64,000 nt of DNA from Rotaria macrura (lineage: Eukaryota > Rotifera > Eurotatoria > Philodinida > Philodinidae): NCBI GenBank assembly GCA_900239685.1, contig OENT01000272.1, positions 80,550 to 144,549 of the forward strand, in the 5' to 3' direction. Positions 21,576-33,461 of this stretch are shown piece by piece. The position numbers and the translations under genes are program-made. The notes beneath the pieces were generated by a model that was given only the letters and a program-made list of their open reading frames with translations, ran no database searches and was not told the DNA's origin. How positions within the stretch are numbered: the stretch's first letter is position 1; each line of letters begins with the position of its first letter.

Positions 21576-22845
21576 ATGCTATCGGTATCAATTGTATGTA
21601 TTCTTCTATAAACAATATTTTTTTCATAAATCTGAAAACTTAAATTTAGATATTTCTTCTGATGCTTCCCAGTTACCAAATATTGATTGATGCAACATTC
21701 GGTGACGATTTAACTATTATTAAGAGTACAACATCTCGACTTATAAATAGTAAAAAAGAATTAAAATATGATGGATCATTATCAGATGATATAATTGAAT
21801 TAAATGTTGGGGGTCAGAAAATGACCACATTACGTTCAACATTAACAGCTATACCTAATTCAAAATTAGCATTTATGTTCAGTAAAGAGAATATGAAAAC
21901 GACATTACAGATGGACAAACAAGGTGCAATATTCTTCGATTATAATCCCATTTATTTTAACTATTTACTTGATCAATTACGCATAATCAAGCGAATGTCA
22001 AAAATATCAGGATATCATTTAGAATTTTCGCCACCATTTATAAGCACTCACGTAAACTTTACTCATATGCTAAGCGATCTTGGACTGACACGTAAGTTCA
22101 GCATCATCATCTCTATTTGACAGGTACAGGAGACTTCCCTTCTTTTCATTTCAATGAAAACAAAATATTATCAATAATCATCATCAATATTGATGATCAA
22201 TAATGTGAAATAATACCTCTCCTCTCATGTTAATTTTTTAGATAAAACATCAACCATATTTATCTTTCTACATAAAATTCATTTTTATTCATTTTAGCCG
22301 ATAATTTCTTATCACCAATGGAAGGCACGCATCTTAATCTAACTGTCAATTCTCTCATTGGTTGGCAAGAATGTTATCTTAGTACATACGATCAACCATT
22401 TGACATATCTGTATTAACGAAATCTTGTAATGGTAGTCGACTTCTGGTTGCTTGCCGCTCAGTAAACAATAAAGACATTCTTACAGTTGCAGGCATCGGT
22501 CAACGTGAAGATATTTTGCATCCATGTTTGCCGAAACGATGCAAAGCTAATGGTAGATTTAAGAATCTGAACAAGAGATTCATCTGTGCATCCCATCATC
22601 AATGTTTCACACAGGCTAAACGTGGTGTTGGTTGGTATCATGTGAACAATCAAACTTGGGGTTTCGTGCGTGGATCTTTATCATTTTTAGTCAATCCATG
22701 TGATTCAAGTAATTTGGATTCCGATTATCGTCTCTGTTGGACACTTCGATCAAACGTCAAAAAAATCAGTGGCGATAGATGTGGTAGTACGACAAATTTA
22801 CAAAACTCGAATGAATGGGAACGTCTGATCTATAATATGGATTGA
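21576..22845 (+). CDS. Secreted BTB (T1)-domain protein with Cys/Trp-rich C-terminal domain, copy A
   Basis: Exons are 21576-21593, 21650-22091 and 22298-22845, giving 335 residues. The 18-nt first exon plus the start of exon 2 encode a hydrophobic leader (MLSVSIIFLLMLPSYQ). Residues ~60-160 form a Kv/KCTD-type BTB (T1) domain: DDIIELNVGGQKMTTLRSTL, AIPNSKLAFMF, FDYNPIYFNYLLDQLR. Exon 3 encodes a second domain: GTHLNLTVNSLIGWQECY, LLVACRSV, GVGWYHVNNQTWGFV, NPCDSS, YRLCWTLR, GDRCG and WERLIYNMD. This resembles a Cys/Trp-rich module I recall (no search run) from bacterial and invertebrate secreted proteins (GWYF..WGFA...RLCWH...RCG...WERVIY); its function is unknown to me. T1 domains are normally cytosolic, so a T1 domain behind a signal peptide is unusual. 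The first exon is supported by the matching structure of copy B at 29149. Confidence 0.75.
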
Positions 22846-23349
22846 AGTCTTTCTTTTGTTGGATTCTGAAGATGAAAAATAAGACAAACAGGATTTTATT
22901 TTTAGTTTAGTCACATGTAATCGTATTACATAATTCTGTGTGCTAAATAACATAAACATATCTGGCTTAAAAATTCGGGAAAGAGTAATTGTAATAAAAA
23001 AGATAAACTAAATGGACAGCAACATGAACAAACGTTTAAAGATGAAGAAAGTGAAAAGGGAAACGATTGATAAATAAATCTGTACGCGTGAACAATTCGT
23101 AGAATTTCTATGTGACTGAGACAGCAGGAGAATCATCATAACATCGAAGATCTATAAATTATTATTCGTTCACATACATCATATATTTATTTTGTTCACA
23201 GGTAGTAGAGAGTTATTTGTATGTTCAGAACGAGTATCTCCGAAATTCTCACGTGACTTTAACAATAGCTCATTCTCATGAATGTTATCTAAAGTTTCCG
23301 TACATATTAACATGTAAAGCAGTTTAGACTAAAAATCACTACATACATG

Positions 23350-23720
23350 ATTTGAATCGATTTCAAACATAAATAATCGATGAAAATCGAGGAATTCTGA
23401 TTGTTTCCTGTTAAATTACAGATTTGAATCGATTTTTATCAAAAATTGATTAGGAATCAAGGATTTCTCACCGATTATAATCGATTTTATTACTAGAATC
23501 GATTAAAATTGATTACAGTAGGTTTTATTGATTCTCTTCGATTTTTTTACTAATCAATTTTAATCGATTTTGAGTGATAATCAATGGTAATCTGTAGTTG
23601 ACGAATTATTGAGGGATTAAAATCAGGTTATATCTATTGCAATTCACGAAAAACGAGTTGTCTCTCGAATCAATTATAATCACTGACATAAGATTTCTCT
23701 AAAATAAAATCATATCCATT
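23350..23720. repeat. Degenerate AATCGATT/ATTTTAATCGATT repeat field
   Basis: Many copies and one-off variants of the palindrome AATCGATT occur here (e.g. gaatcgatttc, ataatcgatttta, gaatcgattaaaattgatta). The pattern is imperfect and on both strands, so the single strand can fold on itself extensively. Confidence 0.65.
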
Positions 23721-24159
23721 ATAATCCAAGATCTATTTAAATTTCTGTAGCTTCCATCAACGCAATAACTACACAACCGTGCAAGCAGAACGTCTTCGAA
23801 AAAATTGGAAATTTGAGATATTTTTCAAGTTTTTGTAATTTCGCACACTGCGCAATGTTGGTTTTTCCTAGTATAAACATGTCTCCAACATATACATATG
23901 AAGAGCAGATAATGATTATTATGACAATAAACGGAAGCCTCGCATTTTTATTCTACTGATTTTTATTCATTTCACATATATTGACGGACAAATTGCTAGC
24001 AAAGAGTTTTCTGTAGAAGATAGCCAATTCGAATACTTTCTTTGCCGTTTTTCATATTTTATGAAAGAAAATAATGCAACTGATGCTGCTCAATTCAGAA
24101 AATACTTTAAAAAACTCTAAAGGAAAGTTTAACTTTCCCTAAAAAGGAAAGCAAAAGTG

Positions 24160-24265
24160 CCTCCCTCCCCTCTACTTCCGACGGAAATTCACGAATCCGG
24201 CAGCGGAAAGCATCGACCTGGGATGACGCCAGTCTGTTTACCTTGTAAGACGGAAGTATGTATAT
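24160..24265. other. GC-rich patch of unknown origin
   Basis: A roughly 100-bp patch (tgcctccctcccctctactt ... atgacgccagtctg) contrasts sharply with the AT-rich surroundings. It is preceded by a small inverted repeat (ggaaagtttaactttcc). It may be a transposon remnant; no coding family is recognised. Confidence 0.35.
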
Positions 24266-24534
24266 CCGGAAAGAAAATTGTCTTATAATATGACTTCCTC
24301 TATGTTGATTAATTGTGTGAAAAACGTTTTCTTGAAACTGAACACAATTCCATTTTCTTTTCATTGCGAAAAATATATACTGGAACTAATCGATTCGTCA
24401 CTGATATGTACCTGTTATTATTTTGAAACCACTAGAATCAGTTTCAATGTATCGCTAGTTTCTTTATGATTGATTGGAAAGAGATAGAAACAAAATGGTA
24501 ATTATTTCCCCCGGCAGTATTGTATTCGAACTGT

Positions 24535-24665
24535 GGCATCGATTATAATTAATTGATTGTGGTTAATAAAAATCGATTAAAATCATAAACTTTTAATCGA
24601 TTAAAAATCGATTAAGAATTAACTGAAATCAGTCCTAATCGATTTCAATCAATTATTAAAGGGGT
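24535..24665. repeat. Second AATCGATT-rich patch
   Basis: It has the same motif family as at 23350-23720 (atcgattaaaatcataaact, taatcgattaaaaatcgatt). It ends just before the inverted-repeat transposon. A further fragment (cgattattaatcgatttt) lies just after that transposon at ~25600, so the element appears to have landed inside this repeat. Confidence 0.6.
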
Positions 24666-24686
24666 ATTGCTGTTCGTTCGATTATA

Positions 24687-25570
24687 CTTAGGGCTGACCA
24701 AAGTAGTGAAATTGATACTTTAAGACCACATAATAACCTTCAGAGTCTTTCTTTCTATACAGTCTGATAGAGAAAAAAATGCTCTATTTTTCTACGCTGT
24801 TTGATCCTACTTCAACAAATATCATAATAATCAAATTTCGAAGAAATGTGTTTTTTAAAAGAATGTCACGGTTACGGTATGTGTTGTCAATAACTCTTCA
24901 AGGAAATATGATAGAGAGCTGTAGTTTTCACCGTTGGAAAGTGGAGACAAATATGCATCGAATTGCATATCACATATTTTCTCAGACGTTATCTGAAACA
25001 ACTTGAATCGATCTTCGAAGTGTTGAAAACAGTCGTGTTCTATTTTTTCACAGAGATTGCTAGAGAAATCACTTGGCGCTTCAAAAACAACGTCTATAAT
25101 TTCAGAATGATATTTCAAACTATCCAAATTTTCTGTACTTTTTTAGAGCTTACATCAATGGCTTCAATGTTCACCTGAAAAATGGGAATTCATTGTAAAC
25201 ATCTCGCGAGTAGCATTGTTTTCAAAGAGGTTGATTGAAAACTTTTAAAAAGTCATGTAAAAAAATCTACAATATACGCTTTGATGTATCTTCCTTTTCT
25301 CTTTCTAACCGTGAAAACCGCAGCTTTGTATCATGTTTCTATGAAACGCTATTCAAAAAATATTCACTGAATGGGCCTTGATATAAGCATCAGGCATAAA
25401 AAAGATAAGTATTTTAGAAATTTCATTATTATGATATTAGTTGAAGTAGGATCAAATAGCATAGGGAAATAGAGCATTTTTTTCTCTATCAGACTGTATA
25501 GAAAGAAAGATTCTGAAAGTTATTATGTAGTCTTAAAGTATCAATTTCACTACTTTTGGTCAGCCCTAAG
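24687..25570. mobile_element. Non-autonomous DNA transposon with ~165-bp terminal inverted repeats and TA duplication
   Basis: The left end CTTAGGGCTGACCAAAGTAG and the complement of the right end CTTAGGGCTGACCAAAAGTA match, and the match continues for ~165 bp with few differences (ctttctttctatacagtctg, tagagaaaaaaatgctctat, gatcctacttcaac). TA flanks both ends (24685-24686 and 25571-25572), as in Tc1/mariner-type insertion. The 884-bp length and lack of a transposase ORF make it a MITE-like element. Short ORFs inside it are not thought to be coding. Confidence 0.85.
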
Positions 25571-28500
25571 TAATTGATAGTTGGAAATTAGAGTCGATTC
25601 GTCATCGATTATTAATCGATTTTAATCAGATTTTACCTCCATTTTTTTACATGATTTGCTGGTCATTTAAAATCAGATACATAAGTGAAAGATGCATAAT
25701 TATATATCCATTCTAGATAGTGGTATATGCTTTTGAGAAATAGCATGTTAAATGAAATGATATAAAGATTCATTCCATGTGACTCATATGTTTGATATTG
25801 TGGCTGTTTAAAATATATTCTTCATAATAGAATTTGAAAAATAATAGATGTTTGAAGATCGGTTTTATTCGATCGTTAATCAAATGATGACTAAATCAAG
25901 AGAACTTTTGAGAAACTATCCAGTGTTATGCTAGCACATGAGACAATGATGTACAAAACAAATTTTGATTTTTCTGGTACAATAAACGCTCCCATATGAA
26001 ATAATTGCTACCGTCAACAGTATCGCATCTAATAATCAAGTTATGAATAGCTACACTGAGGCATGCTTCTCTTGCGGAATTGTTTAAAACGAAAACATCA
26101 ACACTAAAAACTTTTCAAACGAACTTGCATCAAATTTCATGACAATATGCCATTGAAGTTTTCATCATTAATATCAAACAATATAAAACCAAAAGTTGAA
26201 CAGTATAGTGTACATATGAGATGTTCTTGAAAAGAACTCAAATATTCACCGCAACAATCATTCCTATTCACCCTATACCTACAGAAATCGATATCGAATC
26301 CTGTAGTAACACTGTCACTCACACTCTCGTGGCCTACATACTAGATTTCTTCATTGATGATGTCTAACGTATCTTGATGTTTTTGGAACAAAAAAAGTTT
26401 TGAATCATCACCAAAATGACTTAAAGTGCATATTTTTCCCTCGTAGAGTCTTCACGCATGACATCAGGTTAATTATTTTGAGGAACTATCTGTAATATTC
26501 TAAAGAAAATAATAACTGAGAATCATTATCATTTTTCAAACGTGATTCTGTCATGTTTGGATAGGTCGGATATGGTTAATTGGTACTGTTGTTGATATTA
26601 GAATGAAGTATTATATCACGTTTATATAGGTTTCCAAGCAAAAAATATAGTTTTTTCGTGGAATAATTATCATTTATCGACTTGCTTTGTTCTGAATGTT
26701 CGAACAAAACAAGATAGAGAAATACATTATTTTCAATATTCTGTCAATACATGCAATCACTAAAAGATTTATTGGCTATTTTATTCCTTTTGTTTGGTAG
26801 TAACAAACAAATGATCGGTCTTTTTCGAAAATAGAAATAGAGTAAGTCTCTCCTAATTAGAATTCAATACTAGCAGTTCGAATTCCAGATGCATTATTGA
26901 TAGAAATCATTGTTTTCATTCCAATACGTATGTTAGACATTCTCTTGCTTTAGGGCTTAACATGTAATACTGGTTTCATTTTCACGTTGATTTCGAATCT
27001 CTGAAAATTACGAGATAGTATCACTAACTTTGATTCGGCTATATTTTCATTCATTTATTTAAAATAATACCACATAAAAGACGGACCGTTCATGAAATGT
27101 CTAAGACGATAGAAAAGGATATGGTGAAAACTTTGATTTCATGAAATATGAAATTCAAACTATTGCAATTGAAAAATATATGAAATCATCGATTTTTGAA
27201 AATGAACATATATTTAATGAAAACTGAATGAGAGTTTATACTCTGGCATCAATACCAGCTCTCAAAGCTTGCTGATAACTATCTTTTCTTCACACTTTAT
27301 AACTTTATAAGAAAAAGGTGTCAATACCCATACTCACTCCCTCACCCACATACAACTATAAATGCGCTAGTAAAGCCCTTTCCCATGTTAAATAAGTGTA
27401 CAGAAAAAATGACGCATACAAATGATCGACAGTGAATCAAGTAATAATTAAATACTCTTTCGGTTGAACTGACCGGCAAACAAACTCTACAGAGTTCATG
27501 AAGAAGAGAAGTAGTACACTTATTCATACTAGAGTTTATCATATGTTGATCGAAGTAGTGGATGGTTGTTACTTTCAACATATGATCTGTATCCTTGTTA
27601 CTCGTCCTCACTAATGTCAATTCCCAGAATCAGTTAGACTTTATATAAATTCGCACCAAGTAGGAAATACAGGTATTATTTTTGTTTTATTTCGATGTAT
27701 TATAAGAAGTAGATCTAAATAAAATCTTTACTGGAGTTACTTTTTTCTTTGAGCGCAGCCTGATTTTTAATGTTTACTAAGTAGTTCATAACTCGTTTTG
27801 ATACGATCAGTAGTAATGAAAATATGCACCATTGATGTTTCCATGTATTTCTTTATTTATCAGTTGGATTTTTCTTTGAAATAATATATAGTAGCAGATG
27901 GAAGTGACTTTACTAGTACACGAAGTATTTGTCTATTTATATATATGATTGAAAATATCTTGCTTTACTTTTTATTTTTCCAAATATCAATAAATCATTT
28001 ATATTTATTTCTAAAAACATGAGGAAAGCGATCGTTTTTATTTCCTAAAGTGAAAATAAATGAACACACTTTCTATGAAAAGAATTTACCATCGCAAAAG
28101 TACACACTCAAGCATTCTTTGCCTGTCTATTTCGTTCACAACAAGACGTATTATGGAAAAATGAAGATTTTTCAAAAAGCTGTAACATAGGTTTCCAAGC
28201 TTAAATTTGTAGACCAAGAAATATAGTACATAACTTTGAAAAGTTGATGAAAGATTTGGATTGCCTAGCTCCGATTTATTTACATCAACCCTAATGAAAC
28301 TTTATTATTTTCTCAAAAACTCGTTCTTGATGGAAAAAATCTGTACTCGAGCCACTTTAACTTTTGAAGTTTAAGGTTTTAGTATTACACCTAGTGATGT
28401 AATGATCGCATTACTAAAGAAAGAAATTTTTTATTCCGAAAGAAGAATATTCCTTATTCAGACAAATAGTAGTGCATATTCATATGAACACAAAATAAGA

Positions 28501-29148
28501 TAGCTAATGATGAATCAGATGATTGATTTACAAGATTATTCGAAGAATGATCTGATCAACAAACAGTCAACAGAAATCAAGTGACGAAAAGTTTGTTCTA
28601 TTTTTATCATGAAAATATTCTTCGAAGCAAGTTCAGTCCAGACAATATTTTGTACATAATTATATTTCAAATGGATACAAAAGAATTCTAGCTAGTGCTC
28701 TTCTCTTTTCATTTTCTACGACATTTTACATAAAAAATAGAATGATTGATCTCATTAACTTATTCTCGAAGATTTTCCTGGTGAAATTGCTATGGAAAAA
28801 ATTATCTAGAATATTGCACCGATAAACAGTCGACGCCGAAATGTAACTCTCATCTATATAAATCATGTCTTATGAAACCTCGTATATGTCTAGGAAATTT
28901 CTTTCGTAAGCATGTATTTTATACGGACAAATGTATAAATTTTGTTATCAGTTACAGTACAAAAAACAAATGCTTTTTTATAGCAAGCTTTTCAACACGT
29001 CATGTATCTTCATTTGCACTTATGAATGTCAATCAGTAGTACTTATATCAAGGAACAAAGTCTTGGAAATAAAAATAGTAGTATATAAGACATGAAAATC
29101 ATGATAGACTTCTACAATTGCCTCTAGCTTCCGGATAGAATATCAAAA

Positions 29149-30611
29149 ATGTTCTTAGTTCTACTCGTATGTATATTATTTGCAGAATTTTTTTATCTTT
29201 TGAAATTATACTATATTATTTAGACTACCTGGCTTGTGCTATTCAATCAACATGCAATAGCCAAAACAGTTGGCAATAGTGTGGAATACAATGTCGAGGA
29301 TCTTGACGAAGAAATTTTGCCTACAACTGAAAATACATGGACTACTGATGGTGTTGTGAACAACGATAATAAGCATGCCAATACTTTAAATATTAACAAT
29401 CAAGCATTACTTGACTTCACTGATAACAATAACACGGACAAAAATAATGAATCATCAGATGATATCATTGAATTAAATGTTGGTGGTCAACGTATTACAA
29501 CAGTTCGTTCAACTCTCACTGCTGTGCCTAATTCAAAATTAGCAAATACTTTTACTAAAGACGATAAAAAAAAAACTAAATCAAAAACTGGAGAAAAAGG
29601 TCCATACTTTATGGATTACAATCCGGTACAGTTCGCATATTTACTCGATCAATTGCGAGCAATTAAACGTATGTCGAATTTTACACCGTTCGAACTTAAC
29701 ATTCAACCACCAAATGTTGACGTACGTTTCAATTTTTCTTTTATGTTGTATGAGCTCGGATTGAATCGTAAGTAACATCAGACAGAAATCAATATACATA
29801 TATATATATACATATATTCATTGTTGTGTTTTCTTCAGCTGAACGTTTCTTGTCACCCATGGTTGGAACTCATCTCAATTTAAATGTTAGCTCTCTCATT
29901 GGATGGAAAGAATGCTATCGTGGTAGATATAGTAAACCATTCAATGCAACCATATTGAAAAGTGTCTGTATGGGCAAACGGCTTCTCGTTGGTTGTCGGT
30001 CTGTTAGTGACAAGAATAAGTTAAATGTAGCTGGTGTAGGTGAACGTGAAAATATTTTCAATCCATGCTCGCCTAATTCACATTGTACAACTAATAAAAA
30101 AAATGGCTTAGGTTTCTATTATGCGGCAGATTATGTCTGGGGTTTCGAAGGACGACCAAAGGTAACAATTTCTATGATTGGATAGGAATATGATCTTTTT
30201 GAATAGTAGAAAATGTCTATATCTTGTTTGTTGAAAACGATTCCGTAACAATTGTAATCGAAATAAGAAGAAGATACTAGGGGCTTCTTTTCCAACATGG
30301 ATAGACATAAAAGTGACTGTTATTGGAATGTTTACGTCATTTTTTATATTGAATTATATTTATTGGATTTAATAGAGTGCGTTTGTGTAATATTATTTCG
30401 CATTTTCTAGGGATGGGTCGAAAATAACCCCTATGGATATCATAACCAGTTTCTTCTAAATCCGTGCGATTCAAGCGATCAATATTCTGAATATCGACTC
30501 TGTTGGTCGTTTTCATCGACTACTGGACGTGGTGGTGGAGATAGATGTGGAAATGAAAAAGGTCTCCACAATTCGAAAACATGGGAGCGCGTTATTTATC
30601 AAAGTGCTTAA
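29149..30611 (+). CDS. Secreted BTB (T1)-domain protein with Cys/Trp-rich C-terminal domain, copy B
   Basis: Exons are 29149-29166, 29224-29767, 29839-30161 and 30411-30611, giving 361 residues. The leader MFLVLLTTWLVLFNQHAIA is split, like copy A, after six codons. An acidic, Asn-rich linker follows (TDNNNTDKNNE), then the T1 domain (~75-175: DDIIELNVGGQRITTVRSTL, AVPNSKLANTF, MDYNPVQFAYLLDQLR). The second domain reads GTHLNLNVSSLIGWKECY, LLVGCRSV, GLGFYYAADYVWGFEG, NPCDSS, YRLCWSF, GDRCG and WERVIYQSA. The last intron (249 bp) has no counterpart in copy A, where the same stretch is one exon. Splice sites and phases of the first two introns are identical in both copies, so these are true tandem paralogues. 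Confidence 0.78.
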
Positions 30612-31945
30612 ACAATTATTTATATTATACTACATGCTCAGCAACTAGATATTTAGTTATATGCATAGCTATAACTAATAAAAGTTTGACATGACTTACA
30701 AATTTAATTATAAATTTTAATTTGATTGTGCGAATACATTTTAAAAAAAACTTAAACCGACAAAATTACATATATTCAAATAAACACTTTCATTAGAATT
30801 CAATTTACTTCTTTATCTAAGTCAACGCATTAGCGTGTCTACTAACTGAGATGATATACACACATACACACACTGTATAGTTGAAACATCAGCCGTAAGG
30901 ATCATTGCCTATGAGTATAAGTAATGATGTCGAAAGCATGCTTTCAACAGCAAATGATTCGTATTAAATAGATTCATGCTATCTTAATTCAATTCCAAAA
31001 GCATTGATATAGAAAAATACTTTTTGCAGACTCTTGTGACAAGAGTCTTGTCAAACTTCAGATGCTTGAATATGTACACACATGTGCCTAATGATCATAT
31101 CATGCTGTTTCGTTCGTCAGCCTGAATTTATATTGACTAAAAGAAAAGACTACTAGTCTAAAGTTAAAAAAACAAAGCTTTGCCATTTAGAAGTTGTAAA
31201 AATTTAATTCGTACCTTTCCGTGTACGCACAACAATCTTCGATTGGCTTTGATATTTCAAGCAGTCAACACAATCACATTCAATTTAGTTTTTCGATGGT
31301 CATCAAAATACAGAGTTTTGAAGAAGATGGGAAATTGTGCAGTTTTTCATGCAAGACAAGAATATTCTGGAAAGTTTGACGAAATTCATGCGTACTCATG
31401 CATTTTAAGTTGTTGAGTACAATTATATAGTTACTAAAATGCACATTTAAGAGTCACACATACATGGCTAAATGTTTTATTGATTCTGATAGATCATGGA
31501 ACTCGATAGAAAGTATTTTTATCAACATTGAGTTGAAGGATAGATTATGTTTTGGAATATCAATCATCAGAGAATAAAGATGTGATAAAAATTGACACTA
31601 ATTAATGTTGGCTACGAATTCAAGGATTAACTTTATTTAGAAAACCAACACGTTGTAATGATCGAAACAAAAACAAAGAAATGAAAAATTTCATCACCAA
31701 TTTCTTTTCATTTTGTGATAGAACAGCGTGTATAATATAATTCATTGTAGAATAAATTTCATGTTATTAATTGATCTTTCATGAAACTAGTGCACTAGAC
31801 TGTTATACAGTCTCGCTAAATTGTATCTTTGTCACATATTGGAGTAGAATTTTATTTCGTAATTTAAATACAGATATAAAATACGATATCATTGTATCAT
31901 TCAATCATGATTAAAACAAAGGATATTGTGACAATCTATTGGAAA
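30612..31945. other. Intergenic, no gene seen
   Basis: This AT-rich stretch includes the 3' flank of the BTB copy B gene and the 3' flank of the minus-strand acidic gene. A 78-codon plus ORF at 31180-31416 has no recognisable features. Confidence 0.45.
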
Positions 31946-32333
31946 TCATTTTTCTTCTTCGTTACTCTCCGATGATTCAGCAGCATCATCTTCATCTCCA
32001 TTTTCTTCTTCTACTTCATCATCTTCTTGTTCGTTATCATCTACAGTAAAATAGATATGAAGCAAACAATTATCAAAAGTAAATTACAATATAATTACGT
32101 TCTATTTTACGTTTTTTCTTATCCCCATTCGCCTCTTGCTCTAGACGCGCTTTATTAACAAAGTCCGTGAATATCTTTGAAATATTTGCTTTCATACGTT
32201 CATTAGCAGCAATTAATTTATCATAAGAAGATGATTGATCTGTTGTTGATGAATCCATTATAGATTCTTCTAATGTTTGAGAGAAGTTTTCAGCTCTAGC
32301 ACTTATCGTGGCTTGAATTTTTTGTGTACTCAT
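31946..32333 (-). CDS. Small acidic protein, possibly KEOPS subunit GON7-like
   Basis: Exons (minus) are 32333-32099 and 32040-31946, with a 58-bp intron (GAAC|gtaatt ... actgtag|AT), giving 109 residues. The N-terminal half is predicted helical (YDKLIAANERMKANISKIFT DF in two adjoining segments). A basic patch KKKRKIE follows. The C-terminal third is almost wholly acidic (EDDEVEEENGDEDDAAESSE). Size, helix with MK...F..V spacing and acidic disordered tail recall GON7, the small KEOPS (tRNA t6A synthesis) subunit. Sequence similarity is too weak to be sure. The gene structure is more secure than the name. Confidence 0.55.
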
Positions 32334-32547
32334 CTGGATTCAGAAAATAATACGTAGATTTAAAAGTACAATGTTTATTTGAGAGATTAAAAACAACATA
32401 TTTTATTTTCATAAGATTTTTATCTTTTACTTATGATAATTTACAAAAAAAAAAACATACAAATAGTCAATGAGAATTTCTTTCTGCATATTTTCAATTC
32501 ATCTATCGTATAAAGCGAATTCTAATTGATCTTCTAGATAGAACTGC

Positions 32548-33052
32548 TTAACTATCATCCACACAAGTCATGACGCCGATGCAACCAAGCAGACCTAAAC
32601 AAAGTAAAGTGAAAACTAATATTTTGAAATTAATTTTGTTTGTGATTTATTTGTATAATTAAAGTCGATTGTCATATATCTGTTTAAATATATATCATAA
32701 TGAAGAAAACAGCGAATTTAATCAATTTTATTTTCCAAGAGTAAATTTCGAGCAATGCCACAGATAAAAATCCAGGTGCATGTCGTACTCAACTACTTGG
32801 ATGAAACCTAGAAATTACTGATTATTTTCCTATGCTTACCGATCAAGAGAAATCGATCTGAATAAATTCATTCATATGCATACAAAAACTTTATCCAATC
32901 ATCTATAGGTAAACTATGGATTATTAAAAGTCATCATCATTCGTCATAATTAGAAAAACAGTACACTTACTTATAAGAATAAATGGAGGACATTTTGCAT
33001 CAACATGCTTATGCAGTGATAGGATGGAAAGGAATATAATAAGTATATGCAT
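32548..33052 (-). CDS. Possible tiny secreted Cys peptide
   Basis: Exons (minus) are 33052-32971 and 32594-32548 (ATAA|gtaagt ... tttgtttag|GTCTGC), giving 42 residues. The leader MHILIIFLSILSLHKHVDA looks like a signal peptide and is followed by a ~23-residue mature part with three Cys (KCPP, LLGC, MTC) and an acidic end. The frame stays open upstream to an ATG at 33190, which would give 88 residues with an internal hydrophobic segment instead. I recognise no family. The case rests on matching splice phases, a GTAAGT donor and the leader. Confidence 0.3.
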
Positions 33053-33461
33053 GTATGAATGAAATATTTTTTCTCTGATAAGAGAGAAAGTCGATTGATG
33101 GTCATTATTTCGAGTTAAGTTTACTATTGAAAGTTTTTCTTTCTCATCAAATTTATCAGTGTTTATAAAACGAGATAACAATTGAGGCATTTTTTTAACT
33201 CGTCTTTTCTCTTGAAAATCATGGAATACTATAAATTTAATAATTCATACGATATAATCTAGAATAAATGTAATCTGATAACAAAGCAACTATAAAAAAA
33301 AATATTTTGAATTTTATTGTTTGACTCTGGCTCTTCACTTGACGTACACACAAGAAATAACATATATATATAGAGAGTGAGAAAGAGAGAACGAAATGCT
33401 TTAAATGTACAAAGGAAAAAAATGTATAACAAAAGAGAAAAAAAAACACATGTTTAAATGA

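Larger units (their letters stand above)
22846..29148. other. Repeat-rich intergenic region
   Basis: This 6.3-kb stretch lies between the two BTB paralogues. It carries an AATCGATT-rich field, a GC-richer patch (24160-24265) and an 884-bp inverted-repeat transposon, each listed separately. ORFs such as 27342-27620 (minus) show no family features. Confidence 0.5.

Noticed and set aside
24779..25178. Overlapping ORFs inside the 884-bp element
   Set aside because: No transposase motifs; they lie on both strands, partly in the inverted arm, and look like chance frames.
27342..27620. 92-codon minus-strand ORF
   Set aside because: No recognisable domain, leader or paralogue, and codon use like random AT-rich sequence.
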